Origin: Sinorhizobium americanum
Lineage (GTDB): Bacteria; Pseudomonadota; Alphaproteobacteria; Rhizobiales; Rhizobiaceae
Reading direction: 5' to 3'
DNA length: 64,000 bases
NCBI RefSeq assembly: GCF_001651855.1
Contig: NZ_LNQC01000044.1
Location: 214,630-278,629 of the forward strand
Shown piece by piece: positions 26,853 to 36,864 of the stretch. Each line of letters opens with the position of its first letter. Position 1 is the first letter of the stretch. Made by a program: the position numbers and the translations under genes. The notes beneath the pieces are model-generated. The model worked only from the letters and a program-made list of their open reading frames with translations. It was not told the origin of the DNA and searched no databases.

Positions 26853-27671
26853 TCAGCCGATGCCGTGTTCCCGGAGCACGGCCTCTTCGTCGCCGCTCAC
26901 CCAGCCGAAGATCTTCGGCTCTCCATTGCGCAGCTGGACAAGATAGTGGACCTCGAAGTCGATGACGACATCGGGCCTGCCATCCGCCTCATAAACCGAC
27001 CGCCAGTCGACGCGGACGAGCGAATGCAGCGCATCGATCGGCGTTATCTTGAGATCGCGGATCTTCAGTTCCCTCGTGCCGATTTCCCTGTAGCGGGCGT
27101 AACCCTTTTCCATCGAGGCTTTGAGGCTCTGGTCGTTCTTCCCCGCCATGACGCCCGCCGGCGAGGCCGCGATGAAATCGGATGCGAAGGCGTAGGTCGT
27201 CTCGGCTACATCCATTTCCCTGGCGAGCACCCGATTTGCCATGCTCTCGTAGCGCTTGAAAAAGCTACGAAGGATTTCATCCATTGAGTTCCCCTGTCGC
27301 GGCGCCGTGCCCGGTTGCCTTGCCGACGGATCGATCGGCGTCTGCTGGTGCTGGACGAGCCGCCACACCTCGCCGGTTCGTGAATAGGTCGAGGTGCAAT
27401 AGGCCGCATAGGGGTCATGGGCGTCGCGTCGGGCGTCGGCGCGGTAAGCCAATACGAGGAGGCTGTCATTGGGCCGGGCGCTCCTCCGCTCCGTCATCTC
27501 CACGTCCAGCCAGCGCGGCGCGCCGTCGAGAGCCCGGATGATTTCCACCCCGCCGAGGATGCCCACCGGCGCAAATGCCATCAGGCATTCGTCATCGAGC
27601 AGTTGCTGGTATGCGCCGGCACCTTCGAGCCACAGTCGGCGCTCCCGTTCCCAGGCCTCTTGCTCGTCCAT
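26853..27671 (-). CDS. Tandem NTF2-like (DUF4440/SnoaL-type) domain protein
   Basis: 272 residues from MDEQEAWERERRLWLEGAGAYQQLL (GGAGGG 5 bp upstream). Two NTF2-like cone folds are joined by a Pro/Gln-rich linker near residue 125 (SARQPGTAPRQGN). The first resembles DUF4440. The second begins MDEILRSFFKRYESMA and ends with FEVHYLVQLRNGEPKIFGWVSGDEEAVL. Each half has the size of a free-standing NTF2-like protein, so this looks like a fusion. No catalytic residues can be assigned. Confidence 0.65.
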   Translation of the reverse strand: MDEQEAWERERRLWLEGAGAYQQLLDDECLMAFAPVGILGGVEIIRALDGAPRWLDVEMTERRSARPNDSLLVLAYRADARRDAHDPYAAYCTSTYSRTGEVWRLVQHQQTPIDPSARQPGTAPRQGNSMDEILRSFFKRYESMANRVLAREMDVAETTYAFASDFIAASPAGVMAGKNDQSLKASMEKGYARYREIGTRELKIRDLKITPIDALHSLVRVDWRSVYEADGRPDVVIDFEVHYLVQLRNGEPKIFGWVSGDEEAVLREHGIG

Positions 27672-27738
27672 TGCACCCTCCTGTCCGGTTGCTGCGCGTT
27701 TTATGGCAACAACGTCGGAGGTCACGATCCGATCCCTG

Positions 27739-29781
27739 CTATTTGCGGATGATGCTTCCGAGAGGACGCTTCAGCAGGCTCTCGCGCAACGATCCCGAGC
27801 GCTGCGGTTCGATTGCGGCGCCCGAGAAGCCGCGCTCCGGCTGCGCCGGCGTGTTCAGCATCCGCGCGGCGTCTCTTTCTGCCTGCCCGGAGAGGATCTG
27901 CTCGCGGATCTGATTGAAGCGTTCAAGCTGCGGATTGGTCGGCTCGGATCCGCGCGGCAACATTTCGGGCCGATAGGATTCGAGCGCGGCCGCGGAGAAA
28001 TCGTCGCGCGGATCCACCGGCTCGACTTCGTCGGTCGCATCGCCGGTACGATCCTCATAGGGAACCGCCAGGGTGCTCTGGGCGGCAAGATAGCTTTGCT
28101 GGAAGCTTGAAATGTCCGGCCCGTTCATGGCGCGCATGCGGCTGACGATCGAACGAAGGTCGACGACCGGCGGCGCATCCTCGTCGACTTTGTCGATGAT
28201 GCCGTGCGCGCGGGGAAGCCTCGCCTCTTCAACCCGGCCGAAGCGCATGCGCATCGGCACCGCCACGGCCTCGCCGAAGGCGATCGCCTCGCCATTGCCG
28301 ATCGAGGAAATGAAGCTGGTGGTCGAGATCGACGAATTGGAAATTGCCGAACGGATGATTTCCTGGTCGCGGTCATTGGCGAGCCGCATGGCGAAGACGG
28401 TCGAACATTGCGACAGGATCGTCGGATCGAGCTCGCCGGGGCGCTGCGTGATGATGCCGAGCGAGACGCCGTATTTGCGGCCCTCCTTGGCAATCCTGGC
28501 GATTGCCTGGCGCGTCGGCAGGAAACCGAGCGTCGGATCGGCGGGCACATAGCGGTGCGCCTCTTCGCAGACCACCAGCATATGGATGCCGCCATTGCTC
28601 CAGAGGCCGATTTCGAACGCCATGCGGCAGAGCACCGAAGCGACGGAATTGACGACCTCGGATGGGATGCCGGCGAGTTCGAACGTGGCGATCGGCTTGC
28701 CTTCGCCCGGTATGCGGAAAATCTTGGCGATCGTGTCCTGGATCGTGTCGGTGATCGTGTTCGATGAGAACATGAAGTGATAGCGCGGATCGTTGATCGC
28801 CGAGACGATCTTGACCTTCAGCGAGCGCAGATGCGGCTTGTCGTTGCGGCCCTCGAGCCGGCCGATGCGCTCGTCGATCATCGCCAGCAGATCGGCGATG
28901 CGATAGGGGACCGGTGTGTCCGCGGTGATCGAGCTTTTTTCGGTTTGGCGGCGCATCAGGCCAGACTCGCCGCCCTTGAAGGCCTTCTTGGCATCGGGGA
29001 TCACGTCGCGCAGAATGTCGAGCTCTTCGGGCACGGGCGGCCGGCCGCGAAAGATGACTTCCGCGAATTCCTCGAGGCGGAAGAGCCAGAACGGCAGGTC
29101 GAGCGTATCGGTCTCGATGACCACCGCACTCTCCGGAAAGGCGGCCGCGAACTCGTTGTGCGGATCGAGAATCAGGACGCGCAGCTTCGGATCGGCGGCA
29201 ATCGCCTTGTTGAGCAGCAGGGTGACGGCCGTCGACTTGCCGACGCCGGTCGTGCCGACGATGGCGAAATGCTTGGCGAGCATCGACGGCACATGGATGG
29301 TGGCATCGAGGCTTTCGTCCTGCGTCAGCTTGCCGATGACGCAACTGTCCGCCTGCCTGGAATCATAGATCCGCGCAAGATCGGCGGCACGGATACGATG
29401 CGCTATGGCGCCGAGATAGGGATAGCGGCTGATGCCGGCCGAGAACTCTTCCTGTCCGTCGGCCCCCTTGAAGACCTCGCCCATCAGTTCGACTTCGATG
29501 CGGAAGGTGTTGCTGTTCTCCTCGCTCCATTCCTCGGCCGCGGTCTGCATGGAGCAGACGAGAGCGACGATCCGGTTTGTGCCGACCGAGATCGAGATCA
29601 GCCGACCGACCGACCAGAGTTCGGTGAGCGAGGTCTCGCCCCCCTCGGCCACGGCTGCGATGGTCGCGCGCGACCCGTTGCATGCGACGACCCGTCCGAG
29701 GAAACGGTTTCCCGGCTTCATGCCGTCGCGGCGATCCTGTTCCCCGGCACTGCTCGGGGCCTGAGTTTCACTGTTGAACAA
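27739..29781 (-). CDS. HerA-like ATPase (DUF87 helicase family)
   Basis: 680 residues. An N-terminal HAS-barrel-like domain (about 25-130) precedes the motor: Walker A GTTGVGKST (about 176-184), Walker B LVVCEEAHRY and the sensor region IITQRPGELDPTILSQC. The C-terminal 120 residues are Pro/Arg/Glu-rich and likely disordered. HerA-type hexamers translocate on double-stranded DNA with NurA or other nucleases, or in antiphage systems. No nuclease or Sir2 gene is adjacent and the setting is housekeeping, so I favour a chromosomal rhizobial ATPase of unknown role. Confidence 0.82.
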   Translation of the reverse strand: MFNSETQAPSSAGEQDRRDGMKPGNRFLGRVVACNGSRATIAAVAEGGETSLTELWSVGRLISISVGTNRIVALVCSMQTAAEEWSEENSNTFRIEVELMGEVFKGADGQEEFSAGISRYPYLGAIAHRIRAADLARIYDSRQADSCVIGKLTQDESLDATIHVPSMLAKHFAIVGTTGVGKSTAVTLLLNKAIAADPKLRVLILDPHNEFAAAFPESAVVIETDTLDLPFWLFRLEEFAEVIFRGRPPVPEELDILRDVIPDAKKAFKGGESGLMRRQTEKSSITADTPVPYRIADLLAMIDERIGRLEGRNDKPHLRSLKVKIVSAINDPRYHFMFSSNTITDTIQDTIAKIFRIPGEGKPIATFELAGIPSEVVNSVASVLCRMAFEIGLWSNGGIHMLVVCEEAHRYVPADPTLGFLPTRQAIARIAKEGRKYGVSLGIITQRPGELDPTILSQCSTVFAMRLANDRDQEIIRSAISNSSISTTSFISSIGNGEAIAFGEAVAVPMRMRFGRVEEARLPRAHGIIDKVDEDAPPVVDLRSIVSRMRAMNGPDISSFQQSYLAAQSTLAVPYEDRTGDATDEVEPVDPRDDFSAAALESYRPEMLPRGSEPTNPQLERFNQIREQILSGQAERDAARMLNTPAQPERGFSGAAIEPQRSGSLRESLLKRPLGSIIRK

Positions 29782-29987
29782 CGCACACCTCGGCTAATAG
29801 CGTTCCAGAATAGCGGAACGATTTTAATAAGTGGTTGCACACTCTGTGGCGCCCATCAGGTTCAAACGGCCAGAATGATCTTCGCTCACATCCCTAAGCA
29901 TTGAGGGATGTCGCGACGCTTGGCCCGTGTTATCCACGACAGGAACCGCGCAGCCATTCATTTCTCCGCGTCGACGAGGGGGAAGCC

Positions 29988-31328
29988 ATGCCGAGCTTGA
30001 GCAATGGGAGCGAGTTGATCGTCTGGGAGGACCTCGACAATCAAAGCCCTGATGCGGTCCTCTTCACGATAACGGCATCGAATGGAAATGTTCTCGGCCC
30101 CGTCGGCGCACGCGCGGATTACCCTTTTGGTTCGATTGAAGTGGCTTCGATCGACGTGTTCGACGGGTTCTTCACGATCACGACCTTCACCCATGACGGC
30201 AGGACCGAGATCGCGACGCCGATCGAGACCCTCGTCTTCGACAACGAGGGGAATTACATTCGCAGCTTGTCTGATCAGGCCGCTTATCTTTCGGCCCAGA
30301 TCGTCTCAGTGACCGCGGAAAGTCCCGCTGACATCACGGTGACCTGGATCGGTGCAAACCAATATTTTGGCGGCGAGAACACGCAGTACGGCCAACACCA
30401 GATCATCCTGCAGGATGGCGCGCTGCAGCTGGACAGCTTCGTCAACCATGTCCCGGTAGCGACCGATATGAGCTTCACGCTTCTCCCTGGCCAGTCCCTC
30501 GACGACGTGGCCTTTAGTGCGGCGGACACCGATTTCGATCTGCTGGCCTTCATTGTCGTGGAGGGGCCGGCCCATGGCACGCTGGAACAGGAGACGCGCT
30601 ACGAAAGCGGCTATTATCCATTCCCTCAGGGTGAATACGGGGGCAGCCTTCACTTTCATCAGGATTTCCTAAGTGGAAACCTGTTCGACTACACTCCCGA
30701 GGCGGGTTTTCTCGGGACCGACAGCTTCACCATCTACGTCACCGATGGTCACGGAAACAGCAATCTGGCGACCATCACCATAACGATCACTCCGCCAGCT
30801 CAATCGATCACACTAACCGATGCGGCCGAGAAGATCAGCTATCAGGCGTATGACCACGCTGTGCTGGTCGCCGCCGCGGGCGGCAACGACCGGATCGTGG
30901 GTAGCCGGTTCGACGATACGCTCGAGGGCGTGGAGGGCAATGACCGGCTGAATGGCGGCGCGGGTAACGACATCCTCAGCGGTGGCGTCGGTCGCGACAA
31001 GCTGATCGGCGGGGAGGGAGCCGATTCCTTCCTGTTCGACGTTGCTCCGGGGACGGCAAACTGCGACCGCGTCCTGGACTTCTGCGCGGCCGATGACCTG
31101 TTCAGGCTCGACGCCGCCGTATTTGCGGCGCTCTCAGTAGGCACGCTGGACAGCGAGGCCTTGGCTTTCGGCAAGGCTGCGGCCGACGAGGACGACCGCA
31201 TCATATATGACCAAGCCCGTGGGGAGCTGTTTTACGATGCGGATGGCATCGGGGGCGCAGATGCAGTTCGGTTCGCCATCGTGAGCCGCGGGATTTCGCT
31301 CGCCGCGGAGGATTTCCTGGTTTTCTAG
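29988..31328 (+). CDS. RTX-type secreted protein with cadherin-like domain
   Basis: 446 residues from the ATG with GAGGGG upstream. Residues 1-150 form a beta-rich domain with no recognised family. About 155-268 is a cadherin/VCBS-like domain (DTDFDLLAFIVVEGPAHGTLE; TPEAGFLGTDSFTIYVTDGHGN). About 298-352 holds RTX nonapeptide repeats (GNDRIVG, EGNDRLNGG, AGNDILSGG, VGRDKLIGG). The C-terminus resembles type I secretion signals. It lacks a signal peptide, as expected for T1SS export, but no secretion genes are nearby. Calcium-dependent folding after export is inferred from the repeats. Confidence 0.82.
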   Translation: MPSLSNGSELIVWEDLDNQSPDAVLFTITASNGNVLGPVGARADYPFGSIEVASIDVFDGFFTITTFTHDGRTEIATPIETLVFDNEGNYIRSLSDQAAYLSAQIVSVTAESPADITVTWIGANQYFGGENTQYGQHQIILQDGALQLDSFVNHVPVATDMSFTLLPGQSLDDVAFSAADTDFDLLAFIVVEGPAHGTLEQETRYESGYYPFPQGEYGGSLHFHQDFLSGNLFDYTPEAGFLGTDSFTIYVTDGHGNSNLATITITITPPAQSITLTDAAEKISYQAYDHAVLVAAAGGNDRIVGSRFDDTLEGVEGNDRLNGGAGNDILSGGVGRDKLIGGEGADSFLFDVAPGTANCDRVLDFCAADDLFRLDAAVFAALSVGTLDSEALAFGKAAADEDDRIIYDQARGELFYDADGIGGADAVRFAIVSRGISLAAEDFLVF

Positions 31329-31364
31329 GTCCGCGGTCCGGAAAAGGCATTTGGCAAAACAGCG

Positions 31365-31393
31365 TTGACGGGTCACGGATTTCTGTTTATCAA
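31365..31393 (+). promoter_or_regulatory. ilvIH promoter
   Basis: TTGACG (31365-31370), 17-bp spacer, TATCAA (31388-31393). The predicted transcript start is at about 31400-31402, which is at or next to the ATG of the leader peptide, implying a leaderless leader ORF. Confidence 0.6.
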
Positions 31394-31401
31394 ATCGCCC
31401 C

Positions 31402-31458
31402 ATGAAAAATTTCGCGGTTATTCTTGTGGTGGGACGGCGCATGGGCAGGATGGTGTAA
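31402..31458 (+). CDS. ilvIH leader peptide MKNFAVILVVGRRMGRMV
   Basis: An 18-codon ORF immediately after the predicted promoter, with the run Val-Ile-Leu-Val-Val at codons 6-10, all products or relatives of the pathway it precedes. Such runs let ribosome stalling on scarce branched-chain aminoacyl-tRNA control a downstream terminator. There is no Shine-Dalgarno, and the ATG falls at the predicted transcript start. It is followed by an antiterminator-capable repeat and an intrinsic terminator before ilvI. Confidence 0.75.
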   Translation: MKNFAVILVVGRRMGRMV

Positions 31459-31490
31459 CCATCCGGCGGTAGCCACCCATGCGCTGAACG

Positions 31491-31514
31491 AGGCTCCTGA
31501 TGGGGCCTTTTTTT
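31491..31514 (+). terminator. ilvIH attenuator terminator
   Basis: The stem AGGCTCC (31491-31497), loop TGAT, GGGGCCT (31502-31508) runs into seven T (31508-31514), about 55 bp before ilvI. Upstream, GCGCATGGG (end of the leader ORF) can pair with CCCATGCGC just 5-prime of the terminator stem, giving the pairing needed for an attenuation switch. Confidence 0.75.
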
Positions 31515-31570
31515 ATGTCCTCAAACAAGCTAATCACCCCAAGCCTTAAAAAAGGGACGGAAGCAGGCCA

Positions 31571-33349
<1,779 letters not shown>

Positions 33350-33370
33350 TGAAAAGGTAGGAACAAGAGA

Positions 33371-33943
33371 ATGAGTGCACATCTTCAGCCGACGGGTTCC
33401 GCCTATTTCATCGCCAAGGAGACGCAGCTTGCGGAGACCCATACGCTCTCCGTCCTCGTCGACAACGAGCCGGGCGTGCTGGCCCGCGTCATCGGCCTTT
33501 TTTCCGGCCGCGGCTACAACATCGAAAGCCTGACGGTCTCCGAGACCGAGCACGAGGCGCATCTGTCGCGCATCACCATCGTCACCCGCGGCACGCCGCA
33601 CGTGCTGGAGCAGATCAAGAACCAGCTCGAGCGGCTCGTGCCGGTGCACCGCGTCGTCGACCTGACCGTGCGCGCCGCGGGCCTCGGCCACGACCGACCG
33701 GTCGAGCGCGAGTTGGCGCTCGTCAAGGTGCATGGTTCAGGCGAGCACCGCGTGGAGGCGCTGAGACTTGCCGACGCCTTCCGTGCTTCGGTGATCGACG
33801 CCAATATCGATCACTTCGTCTTCGAGATCACTGGCAAGCCGTCGAAGATCGAGCAGTTCATCGCCATCATGAAGCCGCTCGGACTCATCGAAGTGTGCCG
33901 TACGGGTATTGCGGCGATGAACCGCGGACCGCAGGGGATGTGA
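33371..33943 (+). CDS. ilvH: Acetolactate synthase small (regulatory) subunit
   Basis: 190 residues. An N-terminal ACT domain (HTLSVLVDNEPGVLARVIGLFSGRGYNIESLTV, about residues 20-55) is the valine feedback site. The C-terminal half (ELALVKVHGSGEHRVEALRLADAFRASVIDA) completes the IlvH fold. It activates and confers valine sensitivity on IlvI. Its start is 21 bp after ilvI with AGGAACAAGAG upstream. Confidence 0.96.
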   Translation: MSAHLQPTGSAYFIAKETQLAETHTLSVLVDNEPGVLARVIGLFSGRGYNIESLTVSETEHEAHLSRITIVTRGTPHVLEQIKNQLERLVPVHRVVDLTVRAAGLGHDRPVERELALVKVHGSGEHRVEALRLADAFRASVIDANIDHFVFEITGKPSKIEQFIAIMKPLGLIEVCRTGIAAMNRGPQGM

Positions 33944-33971
33944 GGGATTGCGCGCCTTTGGTGCGCGCCCG

Positions 33972-34003
33972 TCCCCAACCCCTCCCCACAGGTGGGAGGG
34001 GCT
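33972..34003. repeat. RIME-like palindromic repeat, left copy
   Basis: A C-rich then G-rich palindromic unit (CCCCAACCCCTCCCC, spacer, GGTGGGAGGGGC) lies just after ilvH. A second copy in inverted orientation lies at 34089-34121, so the pair can form a large cruciform or hairpin. Size, placement and composition resemble the Rhizobium-specific intergenic mosaic elements (RIME). Confidence 0.65.
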
Positions 34004-34088
34004 GAACCTGCCGCGCCCTTCCCGGCACTTCCTGCCCGATCCAGCGAGCATGAAGCGATAAAAATTGCAGGAGCGCGCCGCGAGCGCC

Positions 34089-34121
34089 AAGCCCCTCCCA
34101 CCAGTGGGGAGGGGTTGGGGA
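34089..34121. repeat. RIME-like palindromic repeat, inverted right copy
   Basis: The reverse complement of this unit nearly matches the left copy (the central ACTGG versus ACAGG is the main difference). The two copies are separated by about 85 bp between ilvH and the convergent aldo/keto reductase gene. The structure may also serve as a bidirectional terminator. Confidence 0.65.
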
Positions 34122-34172
34122 GGGGCATTCTTCCCGTGAAGCTCGTTTGGGCAAGGCTGCCTCCCTGTGTTC

Positions 34173-35018
34173 TCAAATAACCTCCAGCCGCATCTTCCTC
34201 CTTGGCGGCGGGAAGACGCGGTCGAGTTCGGCGAGGTTTTCCGCCGTCAGGTGAATATCCATGGCGTCGCGGTTTTCCCGGGAGCGCTCGGCGGAGCCGG
34301 TCTTCGGTATGGAGATCACGCCGGCGCGTGTCTTTAAGAAGGCGAGGGCGACCTGGGCGGGGGTTGCCTGGTGCGCCTTGGCGATATGGACGAGGTCCGC
34401 ATCGTGGAGCAGGCGCCCTTCGTCGAGCGGCGAATAGGCCATGATCGGCACGCTGCGGTCGCGGCACCAGGGCAGGAGGTCGTACTCGATCCCGCGGCGG
34501 CCAAGGTTGTAGAGCACCTGGTTTGTCGCGACGTTGCCGCCCTCCGGCACCGATATCAACTCCTCCATGTCGTCGACATCGAAGTTCGAAACGCCCCAGG
34601 CGATGATCTTGCCGTCCCGCTTCAACTCCTCGAAAGCGGCGACGGTTTCGGCGAGCGGATAGCCGCCGCGCCAATGCAGCAGATAGAGATCGATGCGGTC
34701 GGTGCCGAGATGGCGGAGGCTACGCTCGCAGGCGGCAATAGTGCCCGACCGGCTGGCATTGGAGGGCAGCACCTTGCTGACGATGAAGGCTTCGTCGCGA
34801 CGGCCGCGGACCACCTCGCCCACAATCCGCTCGGAGCCGCCGTTCCCGTACATTTCGGCCGTGTCGATAAGCGTCATGCCGAGATCAAGCCCAATCTGGA
34901 GGCTGCGGATTTCGTCGGCAGCCTTGGTACGGTTCTCGCCCATCCGCCAGGTTCCCTGACCGAGGACCGGAACCTTGCGCCCATCCGGGAACGTGGTGGT
35001 CGGGATAGGATCGTGCAT
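34173..35018 (-). CDS. Aldo/keto reductase
   Basis: 281 residues from [28 protein letters not shown]. The AKR signature is complete: [16 protein letters not shown] with catalytic Asp and Tyr, the Lys in [13 protein letters not shown], the His in LYLLHWRG, and the NADPH motif [17 protein letters not shown]. It reduces aldehydes or ketones with NADPH; the substrate is unknown. Convergent with ilvH. Confidence 0.9.
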   Translation of the reverse strand: MHDPIPTTTFPDGRKVPVLGQGTWRMGENRTKAADEIRSLQIGLDLGMTLIDTAEMYGNGGSERIVGEVVRGRRDEAFIVSKVLPSNASRSGTIAACERSLRHLGTDRIDLYLLHWRGGYPLAETVAAFEELKRDGKIIAWGVSNFDVDDMEELISVPEGGNVATNQVLYNLGRRGIEYDLLPWCRDRSVPIMAYSPLDEGRLLHDADLVHIAKAHQATPAQVALAFLKTRAGVISIPKTGSAERSRENRDAMDIHLTAENLAELDRVFPPPRRKMRLEVI

Positions 35019-35287
35019 GACATGCGCCCTCGCTCGCTTCTGACGATGACAAAATGGCAACCGGGGCGGAAAAAGTCCATGAGCTGCGGGCGACAGGAGA
35101 CCTGATTGAATAATTTCGTCCAATGCCTTGCGAAGACCACATTGTCTCACTACATGCGGCTCATCGATGTTGATCGGCGACGTTCTTTATTGCGCCAACG
35201 CGCGATGTCTCGAGGTTCTCCCGAGTTTGGTTGCCTGCGGAGACGCAAGGCGGGCCATTGCGGTGCGGATATTCGTTCAACAGATGT

Positions 35288-35371
35288 CATCTCCCTGCCT
35301 TTGACCACGGATGTACTGGCATCGGCAGGTCGAGATGATGAGGAAGGTCGGGTTTTCACCCGGCCTTTTTT
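35288..35371 (+). ncRNA. Candidate small RNA with intrinsic terminator
   Basis: Two stable hairpins in series: CATCTCCCTGCC (35288-35299) pairs with GGCAGG (35324-35329) and GAGATG (35332-35337) across a 2-nt bulge. Then GGTCGGGT (35346-35353), loop, ACCCGGCC (35358-35365) is followed by six T. No gene ends upstream on this strand, so the terminator must close an untranslated RNA or a leader. The 5-prime end is unknown (the RNA may begin anywhere from about 35100). The CTCCCT in the first arm could be an anti-Shine-Dalgarno element, as in several rhizobial sRNAs. Family not identified. Confidence 0.55.
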
Positions 35372-35447
35372 GTTGCCTTCCTTCCTAGCATTGGGCGATT
35401 CATCGCTTTCGGTTTTGTGACCATGACAAGATTTGACTGGTCTTTGG

Positions 35448-35474
35448 ATTTAGGTCAGTTAGCCTGACCTAAAT
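35448..35474. promoter_or_regulatory. 27-bp perfect inverted repeat, operator candidate for the LysE-type exporter
   Basis: ATTTAGGTCAG, five-base spacer, CTGACCTAAAT: 11-bp arms without mismatch, about 60 bp before the exporter start. The architecture is that of a dimeric repressor or activator site. No regulator gene is adjacent. The rest of the 35019-35535 gap holds the candidate sRNA and nothing else I could support. Confidence 0.55.
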
Positions 35475-35535
35475 TTCCAAAAATGCGGGAACGTCGCTGC
35501 CGGCGACCGTCTCAACAATGCCTTGGGAGAAATGC

Positions 35536-36129
35536 ATGCAAGCCGATACGCTTCTGGCGCTGTTCCTGTTCGCCTTCACGACATCGATCACGCCCGGCCC
35601 GAACAATATGATGCTGTTTGCCTCGGGCGTGAATTTCGGCTTCGCCCGTACTATCCCGCATATGCTCGGGATCGGGGGCGGCTTCTTCCTTCTGTTGATT
35701 GCGGTTGGACTGGGCCTTGGCGCGCTGCTTCACTCCGTGCCGCTTCTCTATACGGGACTGAAGTTCGCCGGCGGTGCCTATCTCGTTTGGATTGCCTGGA
35801 AAATCGGATCCTCGCGCTCGCTTGGCGAGGGCAAAGCAGGTGCCGCGCCCATGACTTTCCTCCAGGCTGCCGCCTTTCAATGGGTCAATCCGAAAGCCTG
35901 GGTGATGGCTGTCTCGGCCATGGCAACCTATACCAGTGGCGAAAGCTATCTCGCGAGCGTGCTCGTCGTCGGCCTCGTCTTCGCGCTCGTCAACGTGCCA
36001 AGCGTCTCGACCTGGGCGGGCTTCGGCTCGGCGCTGAGACAGTGGCTCTCCGAGCCGGCGCGGCTCAAATGGTTCAACATCACCATGGCCGTGCTGCTCG
36101 TCGTCAGCCTTTGGCCGATGCTGAAGTAA
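35536..36129 (+). CDS. LysE/RhtB family amino-acid exporter
   Basis: 197 residues from MQADTLLALFLFAFTTSITPGPNNMMLFASGVNFG, with GGGAGA upstream. The TPGPNN motif after the first membrane segment is the family hallmark, and about six membrane segments follow. FQWVNPKAWVMAVSAM is the second conserved motif. It exports amino acids or analogues through the inner membrane; the substrate is unknown. Probably controlled through the palindrome at 35448-35474. Confidence 0.9.
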   Translation: MQADTLLALFLFAFTTSITPGPNNMMLFASGVNFGFARTIPHMLGIGGGFFLLLIAVGLGLGALLHSVPLLYTGLKFAGGAYLVWIAWKIGSSRSLGEGKAGAAPMTFLQAAAFQWVNPKAWVMAVSAMATYTSGESYLASVLVVGLVFALVNVPSVSTWAGFGSALRQWLSEPARLKWFNITMAVLLVVSLWPMLK

Positions 36130-36219
36130 GGAATGATCGATCAAACTCTTGAAATATCGATTCCGATTCCCGCCCTAATGCGTTAGAAATGGCCGGATTT
36201 CCGGCGGAGGAGGCACGGA

Positions 36220-36864
36220 ATGTCCGAGCATCATCGTGGCCACGACGACGATCACGGCCATCACCATCACGACAATCATTTCAACGATGTGGAAGCTCGG
36301 GTGAAGGCGCTGGAAACGGTGCTGTCGGAGAAGGGACTGATCGACCTGGCGGCAATCGATGCGATCGTCGACACCTACGAGACGAAGGTCGGTCCGCGCA
36401 ATGGTGCGCGCGTCGTCGCCAGGGCCTGGAGCAATGCGGACTTCGCCGACTGGCTGAGGCGCGACGCCACCGCTGCGATCGCCAGCCTCGGCTTTACCGG
36501 CCGGCAGGGCGAGCATATGCGCGCCGTCTTCAACACGCCCGATACCCACAATCTCATCGTCTGTACGCTCTGCTCCTGCTACCCCTGGGCGGTGCTCGGC
36601 TTGCCGCCCGTCTGGTACAAGGCGCCACCTTATCGCTCGCGCGCCGTCATCGATCCGCGCGGCGTGCTCGCCGAATTCGGGCTGGAGCTGCCGGTCGACA
36701 AGAAGATCCGCGTCTGGGATTCGACCGCGGAGCTGCGTTATCTCGTGGTGCCGGAGCGGCCCGACGGCACCGAAGACTTCAGCGAGGAGGCGCTCGCCGA
36801 TCTCGTCACGCGCGACTCGATGATCGGCACCGGGCTCGCCCTTTCCCGGCAGGCCAAGCCATGA
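36220..36864 (+). CDS. nthA: Nitrile hydratase alpha subunit, cobalt type, with His-rich N-terminus
   Basis: 214 residues. The metal-binding claw [10 protein letters not shown] (Cys115, Cys118, Ser119, Cys120) has Thr after the first Cys, as in cobalt enzymes; iron enzymes have Ser. It hydrates nitriles to amides. Unusual is the first 20 residues, [20 protein letters not shown], a His/Asp stretch that may bind metal. The stop overlaps the beta-subunit start (ATGA), and an accessory gene follows, so the operon is complete. No amidase is adjacent. Confidence 0.93.
   Translation: MSEHHRGHDDDHGHHHHDNHFNDVEARVKALETVLSEKGLIDLAAIDAIVDTYETKVGPRNGARVVARAWSNADFADWLRRDATAAIASLGFTGRQGEHMRAVFNTPDTHNLIVCTLCSCYPWAVLGLPPVWYKAPPYRSRAVIDPRGVLAEFGLELPVDKKIRVWDSTAELRYLVVPERPDGTEDFSEEALADLVTRDSMIGTGLALSRQAKP

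Noticed and set aside
27739..29781. HerA-like ATPase as part of an antiphage system
   Set aside because: No Sir2, nuclease, DUF4297 or other defence partner is adjacent; neighbours are miaA, an NTF2-like gene and an RTX protein.
36220..36864. Nitrile hydratase alpha subunit as a NHLP-type RiPP precursor linked to the YcaO system
   Set aside because: It has the full CTLCSC metal claw, a beta subunit and an activator in the same operon, so it is a true enzyme. It also lies 6 kb from the YcaO gene.
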